This document shows, in pieces, positions 10,086 to 20,967 of a stretch of DNA of 64,000 nt. The DNA comes from Tenrec ecaudatus. Taxonomy: Eukaryota; Chordata; Mammalia; Afrosoricida; Tenrecidae. The stretch spans positions 12,662,995 to 12,726,994 of the forward strand of contig NC_134541.1 of the NCBI RefSeq assembly GCF_050624435.1, read 5' to 3'. The notes under the pieces are model-generated. The model was not told the origin of the DNA, ran no database searches, and saw only the letters and a list, made by a program, of their open reading frames with translations. The translations under genes and the position numbers were made by a program. How positions within the stretch are numbered: position 1 is the first letter of the stretch; every line of letters starts with the position of its first letter.

Positions 10086-11420
10086 CAAAAATAAACTTTA
10101 AAATGAATATTAAATATCAGAAAAATGCTCTGTATCACCACTTCTATTCTAGAAGACTTTGCCAGAGCTGTAAGGTAAGAAAGAGAAATAAAAAACATCC
10201 AGATTGGCAAAGAAAAAGTAAAGCTCTCTACCTATAGATGATATGATCCTATACATAAAAAATCCAAAATACTAAACAAAAAAAATGTGCTAGAACCAAC
10301 TAGAAGATTCAGCAGCGTGGCTGTGTTCAAGATCAACTTTAAAAAATCAGTCAGATTCCTTAACCCAAAAGAGGGAACTCAAGAAAACAATACCATTTAC
10401 AATAATGACCCAAAGATGAAATATTTAAGAATAATCTAAACAGATCACAAAAGACCTATACAAAGAAAACTACAATATACTACTATAAGAAACAACAAAA
10501 CAGCTATTTATGTGGAAGCCTATACCGTGCTCATAAGTGAGAAAACTTAACATTGTGAACATGTCAAACTAACCAAAGTTACTACAGATGAAATACAATC
10601 TCAGTCTAGATCCCAACATCATTCTTTAAAAAGATAAAAATGCTAATCACCAACTTTATATGGAAATGAGAGAGACCCTGGAAGAAGACAAAGTAAGAGA
10701 CCTCATACTTCCCAATATCAAAAGCTACTGCTTAACCATGATAGTCAGCCCGTCTAGTACTGGCACAACAACAACAGTGCTCTCCTGAGTGGTCAATGAA
10801 ACAGAATTGAGAATCAAGAAGCAAATCCATCTACCTATGAACAGCCGATTCCTGAAATAAACGTTGAAACTCTTTAAATGGGGGAAGAGAGCGTTCCTTG
10901 AACAAATGATGCAGGGAAAACTGGACATACATTTGTAGAAGACTCAAACAGGATCCATATCTCAAAACATATACAAAAACGAACATGGGAAGAATCAAAG
11001 ACCCTCAATATAAAACCGAAACCAATAAAAATCATCACTGACAAAACAGGGACAATTTGGGAGGCAAACTCATTGCCAACAAGTTGAGTCCAATGTGTAG
11101 CCTGGCATAAATGCTCTAGTAAACAGAATTGAAAACACACACACACACACACACACAAAGAGAAGGCAAACAAGATGACTTAGGACCTCCTAGAAATCAG
11201 ACACTTCAGCACATGAAAACATTTCACCAGAAGAGTACAAAGAGAACTTACAGACTTGGGGGAAATTTTAGCAGCAACATATTGAACAGGGAACTAATCT
11301 CTAAAATGTATCGAGAACTTCAACAAGAAAACGACAAATAATCCAGTTTTACCATGGGCAGAAAACATGAACTTCATCCGAGAAGACTTACAGGTGGTCA
11401 ACAAACATCGAATAAAGAAA

Positions 11421-11625
11421 TGTCCATGTTCATTGTCATGGAGTCAATTCTGACTCATAGTGGCCTACAGGACAGAGTAGAACAGCTCCTATTGCTGCTG
11501 AGACTATAAATCTCTGCGGGAACCGAGAGCCTCATATTTCCCTCATGAAGTGGCTACAAGGCTTGAACTACTGACCTGGGAGTTAGCAGCCCAGTGCTTT
11601 ATCCACTGCACCATCAAATCATCTT
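11421..11625 (-). mobile_element. AfroSINE inside L1
   Basis: 'attgtcatggagtcaattct', 'ggacagagtagaacagctcc', 'actataaatctctgcgggaa', 'gaactactgacctgggagtt', 'atccactgcaccatcaaatc'. The L1 continues on both sides. Confidence 0.85.
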
Positions 11626-11654
11626 CATTAGCCATTAACTCCCAGCCTTCCCTC

Positions 11655-11742
11655 AAAAAACAGAACCCACTGAGTTGATTCTGACTCATAGCCATTCCAA
11701 AACCGAACTCAATGGCATCAAGTAGTTTCTGACTCATAGGCC
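11655..11742 (-). mobile_element. AfroSINE 3'-end fragments
   Basis: 'gaacccactgagttgattct' and then 'actcaatggcatcaagtagt' with 'tctgactcataggccatt': two partial SINE 3' ends back to back within the L1. Confidence 0.6.
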
Positions 11743-12709
11743 ATTACAGAGAAGCAAATCAGAACAACACTGAGATGTCATTTTGCCCCAGAGTTAATAA
11801 CAGAGTTTATAAAAGTTAAAAACAAACAAGCACAGAAAGCACTACATACTGCTGAGGGTGTGGAGAGATTGGAACCCTCATAGCCTGCTGGTGGGACTAT
11901 AAAGTAGGTGTAACCACCGTAGAAAACAGTATGTTGCTTGCTTGAAAAAGCAGAAACTGTATGATCTAAGGACGCCAATACTTTGCACTTTTCCTAAATA
12001 AATAAGAGCTATGGCGTGAGTAGGATATATGCATCCCCATGTTCATTGCAGCACTACTCACAACAGAAAAAAGTGGAAACAACTAAATGCCCATCAGTGG
12101 AAGAATGGATAAACACACGATGGGATGCACACACAAGGGCACCACGTGAAGTGAAAGAACAGCAATGAATCTGAGAAACAGCCACATAACATGAGTGAAC
12201 CTGGAGAACAGAATGCTGAATGGTGTTAGGCAATCACAAAAGGACACATATTGTCTGACACTAGTACTACCCAAAAAAAAAAAAAATCAAGAGAAGGTTT
12301 CCTATTTAAAGAAACATTCTTTGATGATTACCAGAAGTGAGAGGGGAAAGAGGGTAAATTATTAACTACAGGGCTGACACATTTTAATGAAGGTGGAGGG
12401 AAAGGCAATACACAATGAGAAGGAAGTGAGTGAGCAAAAAAAAATGGTGGAGGCAGGGAGAGCCTAAGAAGAGTGAAAAAGATAGAGGTAATTACTGTTA
12501 CAGACATAAGCCTGCAGCCATGAGGATCTTCGAGTACGTGTTTGGATAGACACGCAGGTTGGGTGGAAAGGAAGAGTGGGCGTGCACCCACAAATATACA
12601 CAGGATATTTGTGCATGCATATTGTCTTCTGCTACAAATACATCCACGAATGTGGTGGAGCATACAGGAGACAAAGTTATTACAAATTCTTAGACCAAAC
12701 ACCTTAATG

Positions 12710-13043
12710 CAGCGGTTCTCAGCTTGTGGGTCGCAACTCCTTTGGGGGGTCGAATGCCCCTTTCACAGGGGTCGCTTAAGACCATCAGAAAACACATAAA
12801 TATTTCACAATATATAATTATGTATTGTTTTGTGATTGGTCACTATGCTTTAATTATGTTTAATTATGTTCAATTTGATACAATGAAAATACATCCTGCA
12901 TATCAGATATTTACATTACAATTCAGAACAGTGGCAAAATGACAGTTATGAAGTAGCAACAAAAATAATGTTATGGTTGGGGTCACCACAACATGAGGAA
13001 CTGTATGAAAGGGTCACAGCATGAGGAAGGGTGAGAACCACTG
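12710..13043 (+). mobile_element. SPIN-type hAT transposon, long non-autonomous copy
   Basis: Begins CAGCGGTTCTC and ends GAGAACCACTG, about 334 bp, with a perfect 8-bp target-site duplication CCTTAATG at 12702-12709 and 13044-13051. Internal 'ggggtcgcttaagaccatca', 'aacacataaatatttcacaa' and 'gtgattggtcactatgcttt' are retained here but missing from the two shorter copies. It has no transposase. It inserted into the 3' UTR of the L1, which resumes at 13052 with 'aaatgagtccctcaacctgg'. Confidence 0.93.
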
Positions 13044-13101
13044 CCTTAATGAAATGAGTCCCTCAACCTGGGTGTCAGGATCATCATTTCTAAGGACACT
13101 C

Positions 13102-14124
13102 TGTTAGTTGGGTTTATTTTGCCAACCTGGCCAATAGGAACATGTGGGATTAATCAGGTCACAGTTTGATTGGAGGGCAAAGAGATAAATGGCTCTGAAA
13201 GGCCCTCCCCCCTCTCTCTTGCTCTCTGGTGATCAGACCAGTGTGCTACTGCTTCACTAGTTCTCTGCCTCAGTCTGTGACCTACACTACCTGTGGGCCA
13301 AGCCAACCCATGGATCATGTTGCTAGGGTTGGAGGATCCATCGAGACCTGCTTCATTATACAGCTGGTGTGTACTTCGCTTGAGCTTGACGCTGGAGGAT
13401 CCTATTGCCTTGCATTGCGAGTTCAATATCCCATCCGGGCCTGCTTCCCTAAGCTCCTGAGCTACGCACTGTTGCTGACCCACCCTGCTGTTTGCTTCCT
13501 GTGAGCAGACTCTGCCTGCCTTGCCTGTGGGAGGACTCTGATGTCTGCTTCCTTGACCTTGGACCCAGCAACCCTCCTGAGTTGAAGGACTTGCAGTATA
13601 TTAACTGTTCCGTGGAAGTGAGTTGAACTGAGCCTCTGTGCTGCTGTGTGGACTGATTAGCTGTTATATACCTTCTCGCTCACTGTGTGTGTGTGTGTGA
13701 GTGTGTGTGTGTGAGAGTGTGTGTGTGAGAGTGTGTGTGTGTGTGTGTGAGTGTGTGTGTGTGTGAGTGTGTGTGTGAGAGTGGGTGTGTGTGAGTGTGT
13801 GTGTGAGTGTGTGTGTGCGTGTGTGTGTGAGTGTGTGTGTGTGAGTGTGTGTGTGTGAGTGTGTTGTGTGTGTGCGTGTGTGTGTGCGTGCGTGTGTGCG
13901 TGCGTGTGTGTGTGTGAGAGAGTGGGTGTGTGTGTGTGTGAGTGTGTGTGTGTGAGTGTGAGTGTGTGTGTGTGCGTGTGTGTGAGTGTGTGTGAGTGTG
14001 TGTGTGTGAGTGTGTGTGAGTGTGTGTGTGCGTGTGTGTGTGTGTGCGTGCGTGCGTGTGTGTGTGTGTCTGTGTGTAACCATAAGGGCCCTGGTTTTGT
14101 TTGTGTAGAGAACCCTGCCTAACA
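13102..14124 (+). mobile_element. Solo LTR (ERVL/MaLR-like) with internal TG repeat
   Basis: Bounded by short inverted termini TGTTAG (13102) and CTAACA (14119-14124). Flanking 'ggacac' on both sides suggests a short target duplication. Inside are 'ttttgccaacctggccaata', 'gggattaatcaggtcacagt' and 'gagataaatggctctg', shared with the LTRs at 22143, 33829 and 58730. The right third is a (TG)n expansion. It sits in the L1 3' UTR, which resumes after it. The family name is not verified; no internal viral genes are present. Confidence 0.65.
13683..14078 (+). repeat. Long interrupted (TG)n tract
   Basis: About 395 bp of TG units broken by GAG, GCG and GGG interruptions. It keeps long frames open on both strands; these are artefacts of the repeat. 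Confidence 0.97.
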
Positions 14125-14770
14125 CGGACACCAAGGCCAATTGGGCATAATGTAGTCCAATGTTCAAGCTACTTTGGTGAGTGGAGTCTTAAAAGTGTGT
14201 TTGCAGCCACCGTGGGTGCAGCTATTGGTCTCTCCCTGCCCAAAGGAAAGAAGCGTGCTGAAAGTGGAAAGGCACGTGAAAAGAATTAGTCTAGTGGCTG
14301 AATGGACCAGGCAAACAGCCGTCTCCACAGCCCTGAGACCAGAAGAACTAGATGGTGCCCCACGACTACTGCCAACTGCTCTGAAAAGGAACACATTAGA
14401 AGGTCCTGGAGAGAGTGGGAGAAAATGTGGAAAGAGAACTCAAAATCATCAAAGATCAGGCTTGCTGGTCAGATGGAGATTGGCGATCCCCAAAACCCTT
14501 TCCTCTTCAGGTCTGAAACTGCACTCACCCCTGTGAGTTCACCCATTTAAGATCCAAAGGGCAGCATTTGCCAAAGGGCAACATTCACCGAGTTAGGAAA
14601 GAAGATGACGTGGAAACAGGACACACGGGCGCAAGTGGGATAAGTTACGGTACATTGGTAGAAGTGCGGTGGATGAGTTGAATTAGAATGTGCATGAATT
14701 TTTAATGTACAGCTCCGATATGCTCTATAAACTTCCACCTAATTCACAATTAAAACCTTTTTTAAATGAT
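14125..14770 (+). mobile_element. L1 3' UTR, continuation
   Basis: Resumes after the LTR: 'gggcataatgtagtccaatg', 'gtggagtcttaaaag', 'agaccagaagaactagatgg', 'tggaaacaggacacacgggc', ending near 14750 with 'ttcacaattaaaacc' and a T-rich run. Confidence 0.7.
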
Positions 14771-15426
14771 GCTATAGGGTAGATGCACAGACAGACACAC
14801 AGGCTGACCAGCTGAATGGGTGTGGGAAGGGAGGCTGGGAGTATCCACAGATACAGAGAGGATGTTTATAATTGTGTGTACACCTTTGCTGCATATATAT
14901 CCTTGGATGTGGGGGAGCCTACATGGGGAAAAGGTTATAAAGACTTCTTAAACATAACCAAACACCTTGGAGGAATGAGTCATTGTACCTGGGGGCTCAG
15001 GACGCTAGGTTGAGGGGGTACCATGGTCAACTGGCATAGCATAGTCTACAAAGACAGCGTTCTACAATGGTGAGTCGCATGAAGGTCTTTAAAGCTCGTG
15101 GGCATCCATTAAGGTTTCGCCATTGGTGTCTCCCCACGCAGAGCAAAGAAGAGGGGAGAAAACCAAAGACACAGGAAAGCAATCAGCCCAATGGACTGAG
15201 AGCGCATGCAGGCATCACCGTCCACAAGCCTGAGACCAGAAGAACTAGATGGTGCCCACCTGTCATTAGCAACTGTTCTGGAAGGGAGCACATCGGAAGG
15301 TTTTGGACAGAGTGAAAGAAAAATGTGGAACAAAACTCAGGATCCTAAAAATAGCAGGCTTACTGTCCAATAATAACAGATAAAACTGCGGAGACTTTAG
15401 TTCTGGAACTGCACATGCCCTGAGGG
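14771..15426 (+). mobile_element. L1 3' UTR, second copy
   Basis: Starts 'gtagatgcacagacagacac' and repeats the same order of blocks as 12540-14560: 'ccaaacaccttggaggaatg', 'ggtcaactggcatagcatag', 'gagaccagaagaactagatg'. It is the same family in the same orientation, giving a near-tandem pair. Confidence 0.7.
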
Positions 15427-15740
15427 CTATACTGAGCCATGAAGCTGAATCCAGGAGGAAAGATCACAGGCCAGCGGGAGGAAAGGCTTGTGGATCCAGT
15501 AGAGGCATCTCAGCACTGGCAGGGGTCTCCCTGTGGCTCCTTCAGCTCCAGGGCTCTAACATAGCTCCATGTGTCTTGTCAGTAAGTTTGTCTCCCAGGG
15601 AGTGAGCCTGTGTCCTGCCTCCAGTGATCTATTAATCTCCTTAGTATCTCTAAATGAGGTCATCAAGCTGTGACCTGACTGGAAGGCTAAATTCCATGCC
15701 TTCACTCTTAAGTCTCAAATTGACAACAGATTATGGAATT
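15427..15740 (-). mobile_element. LTR (ERVL/MaLR-like), truncated
   Basis: Reverse copy of the LTR family at 22143-22649: 'agatcacaggccagcgggag', 'ctcagcactggcaggggtct', 'atagctccatgtgtcttgtc', 'atgaggtcatcaagctgtga'. The outer end is missing on the low-coordinate side. Confidence 0.65.
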
Positions 15741-16274
15741 ACCGCAGAGGGTCTCTGAAGACTGAATGAGGAGAGGGAGCCAGAGTCGGTCATGCAAAGA
15801 AGGAGCTGAAGAAAGAGGGACTAGCAAGCTCAAAGACCTGGAGGTGGGAGGAACTCAGTGTGGTGTGTGGTGCGGGGAAGGAAAGTAGGCTAGTTTCAGG
15901 AATGGAGGGAACAGGGCAAGAGAGGAGGAAGGCCACGTTTAAGGGGTCATCAGATCAGGTCTTGTGGATTGCATTGTACCTCCTCAGATTACGTGTCAAC
16001 TTCTCAGTAGTACGTAAATCTCCTTCATATGTTGTATGGGTTGTGCATGTGTTGTATGGGTTGTGCACGTGTTGTATGGGTTGTACACGTGTTGTATGGG
16101 TTGTACACCCTCACCGAGCTGACATCAGCCAGGCAGGCAGGGTTAGAGGCGGTTGTGTTGATGAGACCTAATGCAATCTGCTGGATTCAATTTTATCCTG
16201 AATCAAACTCTTTTGAGATATAACAAGGATGAAACAAGTGAGCACTGGTCATCAAAAAAGACATTTCAAAAAAT
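15741..16274. other. Unique sequence with a 20-bp minisatellite
   Basis: No gene or dispersed family recognised apart from the tandem repeat listed separately. Confidence 0.4.
16031..16110 (+). repeat. 20-bp tandem repeat, four copies
   Basis: Unit gttgtatgggttgtRcaYgt, starting at 16031, 16051, 16071 and 16091, with one or two changes per copy. No spacers lie between units. Confidence 0.95.
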
Positions 16275-18732
16275 GCACACAAGCCTGCCACTTGTCTGTC
16301 AGCTTGTCGTGCTGTGGAGGCTCGGCTGTTCTGTGATGCTGAAAACTATCTCCCTGGTATTTCGAATGGTAACAGGATCACCCAAAGTGAAGAGGCTTCA
16401 GTGGGGTTTACCGACTAAGAACAGACTACAAGAAGGAATAGACATGTAAATAGCAGGGAAACATTATCAGGTACTGGAAACCTCATGAATAGAGGCAGAA
16501 CACTGTCAGACACAGTACCAGAAGATGGGCTCCTTAGGTCGGAAGGCACTCAACATATGACTGAGGAAGAGTTGCCCTCTCAAAGTAGACTTGACCGTAA
16601 TGACATGGACGTGGTGAAGCCTGCGTGAGGCAAGCCTTCGGGACCTGCATTTGCTGATGAGGCAGGACTCACCAGGAGAATAGACAACTACAAACATCTA
16701 TTAGTAGTTGGAGCTTGGAAGGCATGAAGGAAAATTGCCAGTCATCAAAAATGAAATAAGATGCATAAAGATGGATGCCCTAGGCATGAGTTTGGTGCAA
16801 TGGACTGGCATTAATCATTTTGAATCAGCAAATCATGTGGCTCACTATGCCGGATGAAAGGTTCAGGAAGGTCGCTCTGCATTCATTGTCAAAAGAAGCA
16901 TATTAAGATCTGTCTTGAAGTACAGCGCTGCCTGCGATAGGGTCGTAGCTAGCCGCAAACAAGGAAATCCAATCAGCACGACTAACCACTAAAACCAGTG
17001 ACGCAAAAATTGAAGAGTTTCACCAACACCGACAGTCTGAAATTGATCAAACATGCAATCAGGATGCGTTGAAAATTACAGGAGGTTGGAATGCAAAAGT
17101 TGGAAATAGAGAAGAAGAAACGGTAGTTAGAAATTATGGTCTTGGTGAGAGAACAAAGCCAGATATTGCATGATAGAATTTTGCAAGACCGATGACCTCG
17201 TCACAAAAAAACTTAACAACACAAAAGATGACTGTCCACATGGACTTGTCCAGATGGAATGAACAGAAATCAAATTGACTACATCTGTGGGAAGCTTAGT
17301 ATTCGGTACGAGAACAAGGTCAGGGGCTGACTGTGGGACAGACCAGTAATTGCTCCTATGTAAGTTCAGGTTGAAGCTGAAGAAAATGAAACAAGTCCAT
17401 GAGCGCCAAAATACGACCTTGAGTCTCTCCCACCTGAAGTTCAAGGACATCTCAAGGACAGATTTGCTGCATTGGACACTAACGCCGGAAGACCTGATGG
17501 GCGGTTGAGGGCCAGCAAGAACACCCTTCATGAAGACAGCGAAAAAGAATAGAAAAAAACCATTAAAAAGACAGGAGAGAAAAAAGATCAAAGTCAATGT
17601 CAGAAGAGACTTTGAAATGTCAGCTGGATCGTGGCCAAAAGCAAGGAATGCCATAAGATGTTTACTTGTATTTTTTTTTTTTTTTTTTACCGTATGGACC
17701 AAAATGAAGGCATTTGACTGTATGGACCACAATAAACCGTGAGAAGAAAGAGCAGTGCAGAACACTTCATTGCGCTCACGCGGAACCTGTCTGTGGATCC
17801 CGAGGCAGTGGTGCTAACAGAGCAAAGGACTACAGCCTGGTTTCAAGTCAAGACAAGTATCCACTTCACCGTGCGATTCCATCTGAATGCTGAGCTGATA
17901 ACCCAAGAAGCCCGACTGCATGAAGAGGAAGCCAGCAGGCTAATTAACAACCTGGGATATGCAAATGAACAACCCTGCTTGCTGAAAGGGAAGAGTGCTT
18001 GAAGCCCTTGCTAAAGAAGGCCAAGGATTTCAGCCTTCAGTGTGGATGACAGCTCGATCTGCAGGAGGCCGAAATCCTCACACTGGACCAGTAGGTGACA
18101 GCACGATAAATGGGGAGAAAATCTGTTGGTCAAGGATTTCGTCTTGCTTGGCTTTACAATCAATGCTCATGGAAGCAGACGCCAAGAAATCAAAAGACGC
18201 ATTGCATTGGGTCAATCTGCTGCACAAGACCTCTTTAAAATGTGGAAAAGCAAGGTTGTTACTCTGAGGACTAAGATGCACTTGACCCAAGTCATGGGAT
18301 TTTTGATGGCATCTGGTGTGCGTGAAAGGTGGACCCTGAACAAGGATGGCTGAAGAAGAATTGCGGTGTTTCAATTATGGTGCGGCAGAAGAAAGTACCA
18401 TGGACTGCCAAAAGAAGAAATAAATCTGTCTTGGAAGAAGTACGGCCAGAATGCTCGTTACAGACAAGAATGGCAAGACATTGACTCACGTACATTGGGC
18501 ACGTGGTCAGAAGAGACCAGGCCCTGGAGAAGGACAGCATGCTGATAAAGTGGACAGGCCATGATAAGGAGGGCGACTCTGGACAAGATGAATTGACTCA
18601 ATAGCTGCAACCAGGGGCTCGGACATAGAATGAATTGTGGGGATGGCACAGGACTAGGGAGCATTTTGTTTGTTGCCCACGGGGTCTCTGTGAGTCAGGA
18701 CCAACTAAAGGACACCAAACAACCATAGCAGC
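16275..18732 (+). pseudogene. RTE LINE, near full-length, inactive
   Basis: The longest RTE in the window. The 5' region starts near 16281 ('aagcctgccacttgtctgtc'). The endonuclease-coding part lies at about 16780-17560 and still gives TWTCPDGMNRNQIDYIC near 17237, the catalytic NQIDYI region of the family. The reverse-transcriptase part lies at about 17690-18460. There the consensus motif YADD is replaced by YANE (in LINNLGYANEQ, about 17938-17970), so the metal-binding aspartates are lost. A stretch of roughly 0.8 kb covering the endonuclease-RT linker and the front of the RT is missing at about 17660-17690, where a T-run now sits. The 3' end has 'ggggtctctgtgagtcagga' and a short 'accaaacaacc' AAC-type tail. 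Stops and frameshifts occur throughout. Identification is from recalled family structure. Confidence 0.85.
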
Positions 18733-19435
18733 CGCAAACCAGTGAGCAGAGACGCGAGAGAGAGACCTCTGCACCATTGAGAAAGAAGAAGCCAACAGAA
18801 ACAAGTATGTCCTTTGAACTCGGGTTTCCTGCATTGAGAACCTTCGAGACCCGGGGGAAGATGGATGCCAAGACCTGTAGAAATCTGCAAGCGACAATAG
18901 GCCCCAAAACGTTGAAAGGAAGCAAGGGCCTTCCGCTGGAGCCAACTGTGAATGAAAGTCTTCTCCCAGCGCTGGCACCCTGAATTCAGAATTCTAGCCA
19001 CCTGAAATTGTGACACTTGAGAAAGAATGCAATGAAATCTGGTGTTGGCAAAGAATATTAACAATATCATATGCTGCAGAAGAACACATAAATCATTCAA
19101 AAGTACAACCAGAACGCTCCTCAGAAGGGGGGATGATGAGAATTCACCTCATGTCCTTTGAACATGGAATCAAGAGAGACCCGTTTCTGGGAAAGGGCAC
19201 CATGCTTGACAGAGGGTCACCGAAAAAAAACGGAAAGGAAGAAGACCCTCCATGAGATGGACTGACACTGCGGCAGCAACAACGGGCTCACACATAGCAA
19301 CAGTTGTCAGGATGGCACCGGTCCGAGTAGCCAACACCACCGACCAACAACACTGAGAGAAGAAACCTGTGTTGGTTAAGTCCATCCCCTCGTGGCGTTC
19401 CTGCCGTAGCACCACTGGATCCTTAAGACACTGGG
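18733..19435 (+). mobile_element. Unidentified interspersed repeat split by an RTE 3' end
   Basis: The left part is 18733-19018 ('caccattgagaaagaagaag', 'ccctgaattcagaattctag', 'ccacctgaaattgtgac') and the right part is 19360-19435 ('gtgttggttaagtccatccc', 'gtagcaccactggatcctta'). The end resembles LTR-type ends that read 'gttaaagccacccacttgtgg'. I do not know the family name. The two halves are separated by the RTE fragment at 19019-19359. Confidence 0.5.
19019..19359 (+). mobile_element. RTE LINE, 5'-truncated 3' end
   Basis: 'aatctggtgttggcaaagaa', 'agtacaaccagaacgctcct', 'gacagagggtcaccgaaaaa', 'gactgacactgcggcagcaa' and 'ggctcacacatagcaacag' run parallel to the RTE 3' end at 26530-27003. 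Flanks 'gagaaag' and 'gagagaag' may be a target-site duplication. Confidence 0.75.
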
Positions 19436-19720
19436 TCCTGCCGGACATCATTGGCCAGAGCAAAGTTCTGTCCAGGTCAGGAAGTGTCTGTTCTTTCAAT
19501 AAGTCTCCCAGGGAAGGCGTCCGTGGGCACAGAGGGAGAGATTCGAAGGGAGCTGAGACATTGGCTTTGAAAAGCTCCTTCTTTTTGGTTGTCTTTGTTG
19601 GTTGGGGAAGAACCTAGGGGTGAGACTTTGGCTTGCATGGGGCCAGCCCAGACTGAAACAGAGGGACTTTGGACTGTTGGACCAGGATGGGGCGAGCTGA
19701 TTTTAACCTGTCAAGTCAGC
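19436..19720. other. Unique sequence
   Basis: No repeat or gene recognised. Confidence 0.4.
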
Positions 19721-19908
19721 AAACTTGTTGTTGTCTGCTGTCCAGTCCATTCCAAATCACAGTGACCCTACAGGACAGAGTAGAAGTGACCCCGCCAGGT
19801 TTCCAAGGCTGCTGGTCTTTACAGGAAGCAGAGCACCAGGTCTTTTCCCCCATGCTGAGTTTGAACCACCCACTCCTTAGTCAGCAGCCAACCTCTAAAA
19901 CACTGTAT
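19721..19908 (-). mobile_element. AfroSINE
   Basis: 'cacagtgaccctacaggaca', 'gaccccgccaggtttccaag', 'gagtttgaaccacccactcc', 'cagcagccaacctctaa'. Confidence 0.8.
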
Positions 19909-20696
19909 CTCACAACAGCGTCGACTGCATCAGGTGCTGTTTATTGGAAATCTGTGCCCCACACTCTGGGCAACCCTATCCAAGTCAGTAAATGCCACTG
20001 GGGCTCCAAGAGCCAGGCCTGCCCCTGCCCAGGAAACTGCTCACAGAAAGGGAAACTTGAGGGCCTTGAGGGCGGAAGGGTCGTTCGTGTTGGCTTTTGA
20101 AGGACGAAGAGGAGTTTGCTGGACAAAAACTGTCCCCAAAAGGCCACAGAGACTATGTCTGCGTTGTTCGTCGCTGTGACCCCAGCTCCTGGGACAGAGC
20201 CTAGCACAGCAGACACGTTGGATGGGAAGGATCTGAGCTGTGCACACGTTGGTGATCGAAGGAGACTGAGTCTGCACTGTCAGTGACAGCTTGTTTAATG
20301 CCTTGCTTGTTTGGCAAATGGCCTTACTTTTTTTTACTGTAGAGTGGTGTACATTACCTGGAGACCTTAGCTATTACCCCGAGAATTGAAAAGATAGCAA
20401 GAATGCTGGTTACGCACTACAGCTAGCTCGGAAGACTCACTATGAGGACAAAACAATCTTATCAAAGCCCGTCTATTAGGGAGATTGAAGACAGTCACAC
20501 ACAGCTGAAAGTAGTGGCGAGTCACACACTTGACCAAAGACCGATGTGAGCACCCAGATTAGATCAAGAACTCTCCAAACCCCTCGTAAGAAAGGCACGC
20601 AGCTTTTGGGATGGACAAAGCGTTCGCACAGACGCTGTTCCAGGAGATCTGCAGATGGCAAGGCAGCACGTGGCAAGATGTGCAACATGCTGAGCC
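19909..20696. other. Mostly unique sequence
   Basis: About 20330-20670 has an AT/A-rich, L1-like flavour, but I cannot match it to a specific part of L1. No gene signal. Confidence 0.35.
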
Positions 20697-20967
20697 ACCC
20701 CAATGGCAGTCAAGTGGATTCCAATTCATGGCGACCCGGTCTGTGCGTGTCAGAGTCGAACTGCGCTCCACGGTGCAATAACCAAAAATCATACTCACTG
20801 CCAGTGAGTTGATGCCAACTCCTGGTGACCCTGTAGGACAGGGTAGAACTGTAACTGTTTACTGGAGTCAAACGCCCTTCTTTCTCCCAAGAAGTGGTTG
20901 GTGGTTTCAAACTGCTGTCCTTGCAGTTAGCAGCCCAACAGTTAACCACTATGCTACCAGGCCCCCC
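20697..20967 (-). mobile_element. AfroSINE pair (fragment plus full copy)
   Basis: A fragment at 20697-20770 ('ccaatggcagtcaagtggat', 'catggcgacccg') is followed by a complete reverse copy at 20786-20967: 'gttgatgccaactcctggtg', 'ctgtaggacagggtagaact', 'gtggtttcaaactgctgtcc', 'gttaaccactatgctaccag'. Confidence 0.85.

Larger units (their letters stand above)
10100..12701 (+). pseudogene. L1 ORF2 relic and start of its 3' UTR
   Basis: Forward L1 lacking its 5' part. Typical ORF2 3'-half text is seen in order: 'gatgatatgatcctatacat' (about 10236), 'aataaacgttgaaactcttt' (10856), 'accaataaaaatcatcactg' (11021), 'tgttcattgcagcactactc' (12040), 'aatgcccatcagtggaagaa' (12086). Reading frames are broken by many stops; the longest frames here are under 100 codons. 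The 3' UTR starts near 12470 with 'cagccatgaggatcttcgag'. Insertions: a (CA)n at about 11134-11157, an AfroSINE at 11421-11625, and a SPIN at 12710. The UTR continues beyond the SPIN and beyond the LTR at 13102-14124. It is dead; RT activity is not expected. Confidence 0.85.

Noticed and set aside
13664..14167. 167-codon reverse frame of Thr-His repeats and 87-codon Cys-Val frame
   Set aside because: Translation of the (TG)n tract in an LTR.
16031..16110. Regular 20-bp repeat as a CRISPR array
   Set aside because: Units are directly abutting with no spacers, and the DNA is mammalian.
17127..17765. 212-codon reverse frame
   Set aside because: Antisense of the RTE endonuclease and RT relic; no protein family in this frame.
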